Positions 28,718 to 38,266 of a DNA stretch of 64,000 bases are shown here, one piece after another. The stretch covers positions 62,001-126,000 of the forward strand of contig CAWBWU010000010.1 in assembly GCA_963792655.1 (NCBI GenBank), read 5' to 3'. The translations under genes and the position numbers were made by a program. The notes below the pieces were generated by a model, which saw nothing but the letters and a program-made list of their open reading frames with translations, searched no databases and was not told the origin of the DNA. Origin of the DNA: DOZZ01 sp963792655 (GTDB lineage Bacteria > Acidobacteriota > Terriglobia > Bryobacterales > Bryobacteraceae). Every line of letters starts with the position of its first letter. Position 1 is the first letter of the stretch.

Positions 28718-29531
28718 TTGACTCCGGAAACCACCGCTCCACTCCAAGAACGTGTGAATGTCGTGATCGTCTCGCGCAACCAGCGCGATGCACTGTTCTC
28801 TAGCCTGGAGTCGCTCGCGGCGCGTAAAGACTTGATCCGAAGCATTGTGGTTGATCTCGGTTCACGTGATGGTTCGCTCGACGCGGAAGAAACGTTTCCC
28901 GACTGTTCAGTTCATCAAGCTGCCGAAAGACTTCGGCACCACCAAAGCGCTGAATCTTGGCATTCGCGCTGTGACGGCCGACGCAGTGTTGCTGATGAGC
29001 GAGCCGTTCATGATGCAAGCCGACGACGTTCTCGCGATGGCCGATCGCCTCGAAGCATCGCGCGAAGCCGGCGCGCTGGTTGCGTTGGTGGCGGATCAAC
29101 CCCAAGCCAGAGCGCTCCCTACGCCCTCTGCGCCCGATCCGGAGACACGCGTCGCACGCCCCGGCGAAACGGTCGAGTGCGCGTCCGGCCCTCTGATGGT
29201 TCGGCGTTTCCTGCTGACCAGCTTGCAAAAAATTGACGAGCGCTATGGAGACTACGGCTGCGAACCCGAGTTGTGCATGCAGGTAAAGCGCGCGGGCAAA
29301 CGCGTCATGATGGATGAAGCGCGCGCGTCGCGCGTCGCGAGCGACAGCAAAGCCAGTGCACTCGATATTGCTGACCGCCAGATCGGTACGGCGGCTTACT
29401 TAGGCAAGCACCACGGTTTCGTAACGGGTATCTTGGCGCATCTGAAATTCATCTTAGGCGCACTCTTTAGCTTTCAGTTTGCGCGCTTGCGCTACTTAGT
29501 CACTGGGCAGAAGATTGACGGAACGCAGTAA
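28718..29531 (+). CDS. Family 2-like glycosyltransferase (one frameshift)
   Basis: Probable GT2 inverting glycosyltransferase, about 270 aa, from TTG 28718. The N-terminal nucleotide-binding strand is VNVVIVSRNQRDAL followed by VVDLGSRDGS; after the frame join comes KLPKDFGTTKALNLGIRA, then FMMQADDV, which resembles a DXD-type acidic site. The C-terminal part has helices and a hydrophobic segment (ILGALFSFQFARLRYL). One extra C within 28898-28900 breaks the frame: TFPDCSVHQ becomes TFPTVQFIKLPKD when removed. It probably acts on an envelope polysaccharide or lipid; the acceptor is unknown. Confidence 0.8.
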
Positions 29532-29552
29532 TCCGTTTGGTAATCTCATCGT

Positions 29553-30602
29553 ATGCTTCGCGCCATCCTCATGGCTGTTCTGCTTGCGCCAGGTGTTTTT
29601 GCGGGCTGGAGCCCTGCGTCCGCCGCAGCCTATCTTGACTCGCGCGCAACCTGGTGGATGAACTGGCCGTCGGCAGCGCGCGACCATCAGACGTTCTGCA
29701 TCTCGTGCCACACTGCTCTGCCGTACGCGATTGCGCGCCCTGCGTTGCGGAAGCAGTTGGGCGAAACGGAGATGTCCGCCCCTGAGCGAAAGCTACTCGA
29801 CAACGTCATCAAACGAGTGCGCATGTGGAACGACGTTGAGCCGTTCTATCCAGACGCCACTCGCGGTGTACCAAAGACCGCTGAATCGCGAGGCACGGAG
29901 TCGATCCTGAACGCTCTGATCCTTTCTTCGGAGAGCGCTCGAGACCGTACGTTGAGCGCCGATGCGAAGCTTGCGCTCGAAAACATGTGGAGTCAGCAAT
30001 TGCCAGGCGGCGGCTGGTCATGGCTGCAGTTTCACAATGCGCCGTGGGAAGGCGATTCCGAGTACTACGGCGCTGCGCTCGCTGCAATCGCGACAGGAAC
30101 GGCGCCGGCGCGCTATCAGGACATGCCACAAATTCAACCCGGCTTGTCTCGCCTTCGCAAGTACCTGCATGACCAGCGCGCAGCCCAAACCCCGCTCGAT
30201 CGCGTGGTGCTGTTATGGGCATCGCTCAAGCTGGATCATGTGCTGACACACGCTGAACAGCACGCCATAGTGAGCGAAATGCTCGCGCGCCAACAACCCG
30301 ATGGAGGCTTCAGCCTGGCCTCACTCACCCCGGATTGGAAACGTAAAGACGGTAAACCGCAGGAGTCGCCGAGCGATGGCTATGCGACTGGCCTCGTCGC
30401 ATACGTGCTACGTCAGTGCGGGCACGAGGGTCTGGAGTTGAACCGTGCGATCAGTTGGCTGGAACACAATCAAAGCGCCCAGGAAGGACGATGGCTCGCT
30501 TACTCGTTGAACAAGCAGCGAGATCTCTCGACCGACGTAGGCAAGTTCATGAGCGACGCCGCAACTGCGTACGCGGTGCTCGCGCTGGAGTCGCCGAATT
30601 AG
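29553..30602 (+). CDS. Exported c-type cytochrome fused to a terpene-cyclase-like alpha/alpha toroid
   Basis: A 349-aa exported protein (signal MLRAILMAVLLAPGVFAG). Shortly after the signal is a single c-type haem motif, CISCH (about residue 50), in a helix-rich segment. The remainder resembles the prenyltransferase/squalene-cyclase alpha-alpha barrel: SQQLPGGGWSWLQF, the repeat core RQQPDGGFSLASL, and helical pairs up to AATAYAVLAL. The acidic DXDD motif of squalene-hopene cyclase is not seen, so cyclase activity is doubtful; a haem-bearing periplasmic binding or redox protein is more likely. Similar toroid and cytochrome genes lie side by side at 42900-44273. Confidence 0.7.
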   Translation: MLRAILMAVLLAPGVFAGWSPASAAAYLDSRATWWMNWPSAARDHQTFCISCHTALPYAIARPALRKQLGETEMSAPERKLLDNVIKRVRMWNDVEPFYPDATRGVPKTAESRGTESILNALILSSESARDRTLSADAKLALENMWSQQLPGGGWSWLQFHNAPWEGDSEYYGAALAAIATGTAPARYQDMPQIQPGLSRLRKYLHDQRAAQTPLDRVVLLWASLKLDHVLTHAEQHAIVSEMLARQQPDGGFSLASLTPDWKRKDGKPQESPSDGYATGLVAYVLRQCGHEGLELNRAISWLEHNQSAQEGRWLAYSLNKQRDLSTDVGKFMSDAATAYAVLALESPN

Positions 30603-31078
30603 CTGCGCTGCCTTGGAGAGACGCTATCACGCGCGTTGAGAGGGTTGAGGGTGCGCACACCCGGGAATCGTGCGAAGTCGGTATCAGCGGTGTGGATCAC
30701 GGCGCGATTCTCGACGGCTAGCGCGGCGAGGTGAGCATCTGTAGTTAAGTTGCCGCCGCGACCCTCGGCGCGCAAGAAGTCGAACAGAATCGATGCGTGC
30801 TTCCGGCCTGGATCGAGTGGCCGCACGACGTTTCTGTTGAGCCAGGATTCCACGCTTTCGATTGCGAGATCGATCGGCATCGGGTTGGCAAAGAACCGCG
30901 AGCTGGTCCAGATCCTGATGAAGCCCAAAGACACGACCCAGGGAAGACCCACTGGTTCTGTGCCGGACAGACATTGCGTCCACCAATGGGCGGCTTTTTT
31001 ATGCCACGGCGACGAAGTGTCGTAGGAATAGATCAACAGGTTGAGATCGGGGGTGATCAATGGCTTTCCGGCTCCCAC
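30599..31078 (-). CDS. PIN-domain toxin, VapC-like
   Basis: Probable endoribonuclease toxin, 159 aa. The first acidic residue of the PIN fold is in LITPDLNLLIYSYD, and the later acidic cluster is in LTTDAHLAALAVENRAVI and HTADTDFARFPG, giving the usual metal-binding residues. It is preceded on the same strand by a small ribbon-helix-helix protein gene that overlaps its 5' end by about 20 bp, the standard antitoxin-toxin layout. The start may be GTG 31078 or a TTG about 18 bp later. The stop overlaps the convergent toroid gene. Confidence 0.88.
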   Translation of the reverse strand: MGAGKPLITPDLNLLIYSYDTSSPWHKKAAHWWTQCLSGTEPVGLPWVVSLGFIRIWTSSRFFANPMPIDLAIESVESWLNRNVVRPLDPGRKHASILFDFLRAEGRGGNLTTDAHLAALAVENRAVIHTADTDFARFPGVRTLNPLNARDSVSPRQRS

Positions 31079-31287
31079 GCGAACTCGTTCAGTTTGCGGG
31101 GATCGAAACCGGGCTTGAGGTGTCCTGCGTGCGCGTGAATGCGAAATGGCTTGTCTATTGGACTCTTGTTCCCCAGACCATTTCTCAGGAGGTCGTTGAG
31201 AACGACTTTGAAGGGCCGCCGGGAATCCCTCGCTAGATCGAGGATTTGCTGAGCAAGATCGTCATCCAGGGTGACGGTGGTGCGCAT
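31057..31287 (-). CDS. Ribbon-helix-helix antitoxin, VapB-like
   Basis: A 76-aa protein with an N-terminal RHH strand (MRTTVTLDDDLAQQILDLA), a following helix KVVLNDLLRNGLG, and a C-terminal tail (KPGFDPRKLNEFAWE) expected to wrap and neutralise the PIN toxin. It is the first gene of the overlapping pair with the toxin at 30599-31078. By analogy with other VapBC systems it would repress its own promoter, but no operator was identified in the 150 bp upstream. Confidence 0.82.
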   Translation of the reverse strand: MRTTVTLDDDLAQQILDLARDSRRPFKVVLNDLLRNGLGNKSPIDKPFRIHAHAGHLKPGFDPRKLNEFAWEPESH

Positions 31288-31398
31288 GAGAGCATCATGA
31301 TGCTTGGTAGCGGAGATGTCAATGTGCGCAGTATTGGACGCCAGACACGCGCGCTAAATGCTAGCAGGGCTCGCTTTCGGACCGGCACGGTCTTTCAT

Positions 31399-31420
31399 CG
31401 CTTGCTCGCGCGCGGCTCGT
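31399..31420. repeat. Partial copy of the 15.6-kb inverted-repeat arm
   Basis: These 22 bases match the right arm of the inverted repeat at 15686-15719 except for a 2-base deletion in the middle. No matching left arm was found next to it. It lies in the 153-bp gap between the start of the vapB-like gene and the end of the aldo-keto reductase gene. Confidence 0.5.
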
Positions 31421-31440
31421 TACCAGATCGTGTGGCGGCT

Positions 31441-32325
31441 TTACGCGAACGCCAAATTCAGATTTTCGATCGCTTCGTCGATCTCCGCAGTGTTCTTGTA
31501 ACCGACGGTCACCGCATCCACTCCCGCATTTCGAAACGCGAAGCGCATCGCGGCTTTGCGGTCTTCGCGATTGGTGAACGCTCCTTCGCCAACCAGTTTC
31601 ATGCTGATCACGCCCATGCCGTCGGACTTCACCTGCTTGACATGCGTCACTACTTCGGGCACGTTGCCGAGTCCGGCGGTGTTGTAGTCTTCGGCGTCCA
31701 TCTTGGTGCCCTTGTGATTCATGCGGATCATCGCGATCTCGAGGAACTTGTTGCCCGGAGTCTGGCGCAGTGCGGGCAGACCATGAACACTCGCGCCGAG
31801 TCCGACTAACTGTGTTTTGTGCTTTGCTTCGAGCAATGCGTCTTGCCAGCGTGCCGAATCGGTCGGCCAAGTGTTCGTGTGTTGCCAGTGCAGCAGCATG
31901 ACATCGAAGTACTCGGTTTGCGCGAGCTTGCGAAGTTCATCGATCTTGTCCTGCGGGTTGCCTTCGCCATGCGTGGTGATCTTCGACATTAAGCGATAGC
32001 TGTCGCGCGGCACACCCTTCAACGCGATGCCAAGCATCCGATGCATGTCACCATAGCTCTCCGCCGTCTCGAAGAAGCGGATGCCATTGTCATAGGCGTA
32101 GCGCACCAGGCGCGTGAACTGATCCTGGCCCAAGTCGCGTTGCACTTGGCCGCTATAAGTTCCCGTGCCAAACGCAAGGCGCGTGACTTTCACGTTGGAC
32201 TTGCCGAGCGTTACCCAATCTGTTGCTTTGGAAGCGGCCGCGCGCAACGGCAGACCGGCCGTGCTGACCAGAGCGCCGGCTGCGAGTCCGGTCTTCAGAA
32301 ATCTGCGTCGGGAACATGGCGTCAT
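31441..32325 (-). CDS. Tat-exported aldo/keto reductase
   Basis: NADPH-type aldo-keto reductase barrel with a twin-arginine signal (SRRRFLKTGLAAGALVST). ATG 32325 has a GGAGG 7 bases upstream and starts directly at the Tat signal, giving 294 aa; the ORF extends further upstream without support. Motifs include LGKSNVKVTRLAFGTGTYSG, RFFETAESYGDMHRMLG (Asp and Tyr of the AKR tetrad), LMSKIT (Lys) and VMLLHWQHTN (His). It resembles the many Tat-exported AKR-like oxidoreductases of soil bacteria; substrate unknown. Confidence 0.88.
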   Translation of the reverse strand: MTPCSRRRFLKTGLAAGALVSTAGLPLRAAASKATDWVTLGKSNVKVTRLAFGTGTYSGQVQRDLGQDQFTRLVRYAYDNGIRFFETAESYGDMHRMLGIALKGVPRDSYRLMSKITTHGEGNPQDKIDELRKLAQTEYFDVMLLHWQHTNTWPTDSARWQDALLEAKHKTQLVGLGASVHGLPALRQTPGNKFLEIAMIRMNHKGTKMDAEDYNTAGLGNVPEVVTHVKQVKSDGMGVISMKLVGEGAFTNREDRKAAMRFAFRNAGVDAVTVGYKNTAEIDEAIENLNLAFA

Positions 32326-32381
32326 GAGGAAACCTCCGCTTTTGCCGAACATCGTATCACCGTTGTCCGTATACTCTTTGA

Positions 32382-34196
32382 ATGCTAAATGCGTGGATGC
32401 GTGTGGCTGTCTTTTTTGCGGCAAGTGCGCTGGTCTACGCGGCTGCAGAACCAGCGGGTCCGGCAATTTATCAACAACACTGCGCCGTTTGTCATGACGC
32501 AGGCGGAGCCAATCGCATCCCTGCTCGCTCCGCGTTAGCGCAACTGCCGCCCGATGCAATTGTGACCGCACTGACCTCCGGCGCCATGAAGCAGCAAGGC
32601 TCCGCACTCACGGCGCAGCAGCGCATCGATGTCGCGACCTGGCTATCGGCGTCGGTGTCTCCTGCCAAACCGGCCGCTCAGGCAAACCTCTGCTCTTCAT
32701 CGACTCCGTCTGCCGCTACCCCCTCATCGTGGACGAACTGGGGCAACGGGCTGCTCAACCAGCGCTATCAACCCGACAGCGGCCTTACTCCGGCCAGCGT
32801 GGCGCGCCTCAAACTCAAATGGGCCTACGGCATCCCCGGTGTGAAGACCATGCGCTCGCAGCCGGTGGTCTATCGCGGCAGAATCTATCTCGGCGGCGAC
32901 AACGGCTCCGTCGTGTCACTCGACGCGGCTACCGGCTGCCAATACTGGTCCGCGCAGATGCGAAACGTTCGCTCGGGCCTCAGCATCGGCCGTGCTGGTG
33001 ATGCCGATGCGCTGTTCTTCGGCGAATTCTCGGGCGTCGCGCATGCCCTTGATCTCGCCACTGGCAAAGAACTCTGGCAAACCAAAGTTGCCGACCATCC
33101 TGCCGCCATGATCACCGCCACGCCGGTCTATGCGGATGGTCACGTTTACGTCGCGCTCTCTTCGTATGAAGAAGTTGCGGTGCTGCGGCCCGGCTATCCG
33201 TGCTGCACCTTTCGCGGCAGCGTGAGTTCGATCAATGCCGCGACCGGTGAACTCGAATGGCGCAGTTACACGATCGAGCAAAAGGCTGAGCCCAACGGTG
33301 ATCAAGTCAAAGTGCTCGGTCCTTCAGGCGCGCCCATCTGGTCCGCACCCACCGTCGATTCGCCGCACGGCGTGCTCTACGTCGCCACTGGCGACAACTA
33401 CTCGGACCCGGCAAGCACCACGAGCGATTCAGTAATTGCCATCGATCTGAAAAGCGGTAAGCAAGTCTGGTCGAAGCAGTTCACCACGAACGATGTGTTC
33501 AACCTCGCGTGTGGCAAGCCAGGCGTCGGCGCGTGCAAGAACGGCAACGGCCCCGATTTCGATTTCGGCTCGTCGCCCATGCTGGTGGACCTCGGCTCAG
33601 GCAAACGCTGCCTGCTGATGGCGCAGAAATCCGGCATGGTCTATGCGGTCGACCCCGACGCGAAAGGTGCTTCGCTGTGGGAAGCGCGGGCGGGTAAAGG
33701 CAGCACCTTGGGCGGCGTGCAATGGGGACCGGCGAGCGACGGAGCGCTCTACTATGTAGCGGTTTCCGACATCGCGTTCCTGAATACCAGCACCCCGATG
33801 AAACTCGTGGCGGATCCCAAAGCCGGCGGGGGACTCTCGGCCTACGTCATCAAATCCGGCAAACTGGCCTGGAAAGCAGAGCCACCCATTTGCGCCGACC
33901 GTCCGATGTGCAGCCCGGCGCAATCGGCCGCGGTGACAGCGATCCGTGGCGCGGTCTTCTCCGGTTCACTCGACGGGCATGTGCGCGCCTACTCGAGCAA
34001 AGACGGCGCAGTGCTCTGGGACTTCGATACCGAGCGCTCCTTCGAAACCGTGAATCACATCCCGGCTGAAGGCGGCTCGCTCGATGTCAGCGGCCCGGTG
34101 ATCGCGGGCGGCATGGTCTTCGTCAGTTCAGGCTATCCGCAGTATGGCGGCAAAGGCGGCAACGTGCTGCTTGCGTTTGCGCCAGACGCTCAGTAA
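32382..34196 (+). CDS. Cytochrome c-PQQ dehydrogenase (polyvinyl-alcohol-dehydrogenase-like)
   Basis: A 604-aa periplasmic quinohaemoprotein. After a signal peptide (MRVAVFFAASALVYA) it has an N-terminal cytochrome c domain with the haem motif CAVCHDAGG (about residue 35) followed by a PQQ beta-propeller: WTNWGNGLLNQRYQPDSGLT, GSVVSLDAATG, DLATGKELWQT, AIDLKSGKQVWSK and similar W-type repeats. The cytochrome-first order and Cys-rich loops (CNGxG-like ACKNGNGPDFDFGSSP) resemble cytochrome-type PVA dehydrogenase. The actual alcohol substrate is unknown. It is convergent with the rhodanese gene, overlapping by 7 bp. Confidence 0.88.
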   Translation: MLNAWMRVAVFFAASALVYAAAEPAGPAIYQQHCAVCHDAGGANRIPARSALAQLPPDAIVTALTSGAMKQQGSALTAQQRIDVATWLSASVSPAKPAAQANLCSSSTPSAATPSSWTNWGNGLLNQRYQPDSGLTPASVARLKLKWAYGIPGVKTMRSQPVVYRGRIYLGGDNGSVVSLDAATGCQYWSAQMRNVRSGLSIGRAGDADALFFGEFSGVAHALDLATGKELWQTKVADHPAAMITATPVYADGHVYVALSSYEEVAVLRPGYPCCTFRGSVSSINAATGELEWRSYTIEQKAEPNGDQVKVLGPSGAPIWSAPTVDSPHGVLYVATGDNYSDPASTTSDSVIAIDLKSGKQVWSKQFTTNDVFNLACGKPGVGACKNGNGPDFDFGSSPMLVDLGSGKRCLLMAQKSGMVYAVDPDAKGASLWEARAGKGSTLGGVQWGPASDGALYYVAVSDIAFLNTSTPMKLVADPKAGGGLSAYVIKSGKLAWKAEPPICADRPMCSPAQSAAVTAIRGAVFSGSLDGHVRAYSSKDGAVLWDFDTERSFETVNHIPAEGGSLDVSGPVIAGGMVFVSSGYPQYGGKGGNVLLAFAPDAQ

Positions 34197-34513
34197 CGCG
34201 GCACAGTTGGATCGACGCTCAGGCTCCACAACTCGATGCCGCCCTGCATGCTGCGAGCGCTCACGTCTTTTTGATGGAGCCAGTTTGCAACGTGCAGACT
34301 GCGCACTCCGTGATGACACATCACGATCACCTCGCGGTCATCGTCCAGTTCGGAAAGATGCGCAGGAATCTGGCCCATCGGAATCAGGCGCGCGCCTTCA
34401 ATCCGCGCAACGGCGTATTCACCGGGCTCGCGCACGTCGATAAAGTGAAAGTCCTCGCCGGCGGCGAGCATTCGCTGCACTTCAGCAGGAGAGATTTCCA
34501 AAGGAGTGGGCAT
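34190..34513 (-). CDS. Rhodanese-like sulfurtransferase
   Basis: Single-domain rhodanese of 107 aa, taken from ATG 34513 (MPTPLEISPAEV). Seen are FIDVREPGEYAVARIEGA, IPMGQIP and the active-site loop VMCHHGVRS with the persulfide-forming cysteine. GlpE-type proteins like this shuttle sulfane sulfur. It stands alone between convergent and divergent neighbours, so no specific pathway is suggested. Confidence 0.92.
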   Translation of the reverse strand: MPTPLEISPAEVQRMLAAGEDFHFIDVREPGEYAVARIEGARLIPMGQIPAHLSELDDDREVIVMCHHGVRSLHVANWLHQKDVSARSMQGGIELWSLSVDPTVPRY

Positions 34514-34654
34514 GCATTTGCAGCGCAACCAGCTTCAACTCACGCAACGTCTATGAAAACGCTGGTTTTGCCTTGGGTCAGTGTAGCAGCGCCGCAACAG
34601 GTGGGTTGTTATAATCGCACTTACAAAACATTTCGCCCTCATTCTCTTTCGTCC

Positions 34655-37350
34655 ATGAATCGCTCTCTTGTTGTTTTGATGGCGGCCCTGGGGATGGCAG
34701 TTCACGTCCCCGCCGCGGATTTCAGTACGGGCCAGGCAGCACGCCTGGTCATTGGTCAGCCTAACTTTACCGAGGGCGGAACGGACACCAGCCAGATCGC
34801 ACTGGGCGCGCCTTCGGGCATTGCGCTCGCGAATAATACGCTGTTTGTCGCGGATGGGAACCGGCTCGGTGGCGCGCCGGTCAACAACCGCGTGCTGATT
34901 TATTCGAACGTCTCGGCTCAAATTCCGCAACCGACGGACTATCTGCTTCCCTCTAACGCGATCGCGCAAACGTGTCTGGTATGCGTGGGGACGGCCAGTG
35001 TTGTTTTAGGGCAGAGCACTTTCACGAGCAGCGACATCGGGCTTACCCAGACGGGACTGCGCACGCCGACAGGTGTTGCGAGTGACGGCAACATCTTAGT
35101 GGTTGCCGATTCGGACAACAATCGCGTGTTGATCTGGAACCACATTCCGACGATGAACAATACGCCGGCCGATGTAGTGATTGGCCAGCCCGATTTCACG
35201 CACGGCGGAACGTCTTCACCGCCGACGGCGAAGAGCTTTCGTGGTCCGCAGAGCGTCTGGCTGCAGAACGGCAAGCTCTATGTTGCCGACGCGCAGAACA
35301 ACCGCGTGCTCATCTACAACTCGGTACCCACTGCAAACAATGCGGCGGCGGATATCGTGCTCGGTCAGCCCAACTTCACCACCGTGATCACGCCGGACAT
35401 TACGAAGATCAATGTCGATCCCACCGCGAGCAATCTTTCGAGCCCGGTTCAGGTGAGTTCCGATGGTCAGCATCTTTTCGTAACGGACCTGGGCCACAAC
35501 CGCGTGCTTATCTGGAACACGATTCCCACCACGAATAATCAAGCTGCGGACATTGTGGTCGGACAGCCGGATATGACGAAGCAGGTGGTGAACTATGCCT
35601 CGGCGCTGTGTCCTTCGAACGGCACTAACACCACGGTGACGCCTAACGTGCCCACGTTTCCCCAGCGCTGCGGCGCGACTCTAAGCTTCCCTCGCGCGGC
35701 GATCAGCGACGGCAAACGCCTGTTCATCGCGGACGGTGGCAATGATCGCGTGCTGGTGTTCTCCAACTTCCCCACGGCAAATGGAGCTACAGCGGATATC
35801 GTTCTCGGACAGACTGACCCGACCGTGAACAACTCCTCTTCGAACGCTGATGCGCTCGCCACCCCGACGTCGCTCGCGTGGGATGGTTCACAGAATCTGT
35901 ACGTAAGCGACACCTTCAATCGCCGCGTCGTCGTGTATTCGCCGGGCGACAACAGCATTCCGCTCAGCGGCATCCGTAACTCGGCGAGCCTGGAGATTTA
36001 TGCGACCGGCCGCGTCGTACTCGGAGGCACTATCGCGACGGGCGATGTCGTGACTCTCACGGTCGGAACCAAAACTTACGCGTACACCACGGTCGACAAA
36101 GACACCATCGCGATCATCATTAACAAGCTGGTGGGTCTGGTGAACGCAGGCAGCGGCGATCCGAACGTGCTGGCGATTCCCAACACCGTGGCCAACGCAA
36201 TCGTGTTGACGGCACGGGCGGGGGTAATGCCGGCGTGGATATCCCCTACGGCATCACCACCAACACAACTTCCGCGATCACCCACGCTGCGGATGCGACT
36301 GCAACCTCGATCAACCTCGCCAGCGCGACGCAACTCGGACCCGGCAGCCTGATCACCATCGAAGGCACGAACCTGAGCGACAACACGGCGGTGGCCGACA
36401 TCTCCGGGCAGAAGGGCACCTACCTGCCGACTGACCTCGGCGGCGTCGAAGTCTATATCGACGGCAATCGCGCTCCCCTGCTCTATGTTTCGCCGACGCA
36501 AATCAACACCCAGCTTCCGTTCGAGATGCAGGATCGCGGCAGCGTGAGCGTTTATGTGAGAACCGTGCGGAACAACGGCACGATCACGACAACGACGGCG
36601 ACCGGCGCGCAAGTCGTCAGCGCGAACCCCGGAATCTTCGCATTCCCGGGAACCGAACCCCGCGTGGGCCTGGTGTATCACGCGTTCACGAACGACAGTG
36701 CGTTGATCTCTGTAGACGGCGTGATCACCGCAGGCAATGTGGCGACGGTGACGATCGGCAGCAACACCTACACGTACACAGTGGTCGCGACAGATACGCT
36801 GACCAACGTTCGCGATAACCTGATCAACCTGATCAACGCGACCGACCCGAACGTCACCGCCTCGCCGACGAATGAGTTCAACCGCATTCTGCTGGTTTCC
36901 AAAACCGCGGGGCCGCAGGGCGTGAATACTGCGGTCACCGTGAGTGTCAGCGCGAGTTCAACACTGGTTCTCACAGCGTTAAGTTCGTCCGTCGCGGGTT
37001 CCAGCACCACATCCGGGCTGCCGGTCGACACTACAAACCCCGCGCGGCCCGGCGAGTTCCTGTCCGTATATGCCACTGGCCTGGGCGTAACGAACCCGCT
37101 GACCGGAAACCTGACGGGCTGGATCTTCCCCAACATCCCCTATGGCCCGGCAACCCCGGTGGACTCAATCCTCGCGGGAGGCGTGAGCGCCAACATCGTG
37201 AGCGCGACGTTGGTCCCAGGCTTACCCGGCGTCTGGCGCGTGGTGTTCCAGATCGGTTCATCACTGACGACCGACCCTCTCACCCAGCTAACCATCGCTC
37301 AAGGCCTCTACGTGAGCAACATCGTCACGTTCCCGGTAGCCACGCCGTAG
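34655..37350 (+). CDS. Secreted NHL-repeat protein with Solibacter-type TIGR03437 C-terminal domain (one frameshift)
   Basis: Exported protein of about 898 aa, signal MNRSLVVLMAALGMAVHVPAA. Residues ~20-430 form about six NHL-like propeller blades (VLIWNHIPTMNN, DIVLGQPNF, LYVADAQNNRVLIYN). After this comes a TIGR03437-like domain (LGPGSLITIEGTNLSD, APLLYVSPTQINTQLPFE, GEFLSVYATGLGVTNP). A ~90-residue module is present twice, once before and once inside it (TIATGDVVTLTVGTKTYAY; VITAGNVATVTIGSNTYTY). The frame breaks in a G run near 36220; one added G turns ARAGVMPAWI into ARAGGNAGVDIPYG. The 17-bp hairpin follows the stop. Cell-surface role presumed. Confidence 0.87.
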
Positions 37351-37365
37351 AGTAGAACCGGATCC

Positions 37366-37407
37366 CATTCCGGGGCGCGCGCGATATAAAGCGCGCGCCC
37401 CGGAATG
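37366..37407. terminator. Strong 17-bp hairpin between convergent genes
   Basis: A perfect 17-bp stem (37366-37382 with 37391-37407) closes an 8-nt AT-rich loop, 15 bp after the NHL protein stop and 23 bp before the end of the isomerase-like gene on the other strand. It lacks a long U tract on either side, but its strength and position fit a shared bidirectional terminator. Confidence 0.8.
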
Positions 37408-37429
37408 AATTTGTTGCGTCCCCGTTTTA

Positions 37430-38266
37430 TCAAACCTTGCAAATATCGTAGGCCTGCTGCAGCGATGCCATCGGGTCTTTCGCCGCGGGCACGAATTCAT
37501 GCGCGATGAAGCCCTCGTAGTTCAGGTCTGCTATGGCTTGCGCGACAAAGTTCCAGTTCAGTTCCTGCGTGCCGTCGATCTCGTGCCGGCCTGGAACGCC
37601 GCCGGTGTGGAAGTGGCCCAGGTAGGCGAAGTTATTGCGGATGGTGCGCACCACGTCGCCTTCCATAATTTGCATGTGATAGATGTCGTACAGCAGCTTC
37701 ACGCGCGGTGATGCCACGCGCTTCATCACTTCCACGCCCCACGCCGTGTGATCGCACTGATAGTCCTTGTGGTCCACCTTGCTGTTGAGCAGCTCCATGT
37801 TGATCGTGACGCCCTTATCTTCCGCAAACTTCTTGCAGCGGTTGAGGCCAATCACGCAATTCTCAATGCCTTCGGAATCAGCTAAGCCTGCACGATTGCC
37901 CGAAAAGGTAATCACGTTCGGCACCTTGGCGGCGGCGGCGCGCGTGATGTTCTCTTCCATCTCCTTCACCAGCGCGTCGTGATTCTCTTTGCGATTAAAT
38001 CCTTTAGGAATGGTTCCGGCGCCCGGCGTCATAGATGGCGTCAGCCCGTACTTCTGGATCAGTGGCCAGTCCTTCGCGTCCACCAGGTCGATGCCTTTGA
38101 GGCCGATGCGAACTGCATTCTGGCAGAGATCATCGAGCGAGTACTTCTGGTATGTCCAGCGTGAGACCGATTGCTTCAAACGTCCGGCGGGCGCGTTGTT
38201 AGCCGCGTTCAACTGTGAGGCGAGAGCGGCGGCCCCGGCGGCGTGGATCAGATTGCGGCGAGTCAT
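37430..38266 (-). CDS. Tat-exported hydroxypyruvate-isomerase-like TIM barrel
   Basis: A 278-aa xylose-isomerase-like TIM barrel (sugar phosphate isomerase/epimerase, Hyi group) with an N-terminal Tat-like segment (MTRRNLIHAAGAAALASQL). Metal ligands expected for the group are visible: the Glu in GVTINMELLN, Asp and His in KLLYDIYHMQI, His in YLGHFHTGGVPGRHEID, and the final Glu in GFIAHEFVP. Hyi interconverts hydroxypyruvate and tartronate semialdehyde; related proteins act on other sugars. Its start overlaps the small gene upstream by 4 bp, so they are co-translated. Confidence 0.88.
   Translation of the reverse strand: MTRRNLIHAAGAAALASQLNAANNAPAGRLKQSVSRWTYQKYSLDDLCQNAVRIGLKGIDLVDAKDWPLIQKYGLTPSMTPGAGTIPKGFNRKENHDALVKEMEENITRAAAAKVPNVITFSGNRAGLADSEGIENCVIGLNRCKKFAEDKGVTINMELLNSKVDHKDYQCDHTAWGVEVMKRVASPRVKLLYDIYHMQIMEGDVVRTIRNNFAYLGHFHTGGVPGRHEIDGTQELNWNFVAQAIADLNYEGFIAHEFVPAAKDPMASLQQAYDICKV

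Noticed and set aside
36068..36681. Minus-strand ORF in the NHL gene
   Set aside because: It is a shadow of the repeat-rich plus-strand frame, without domain or start support.
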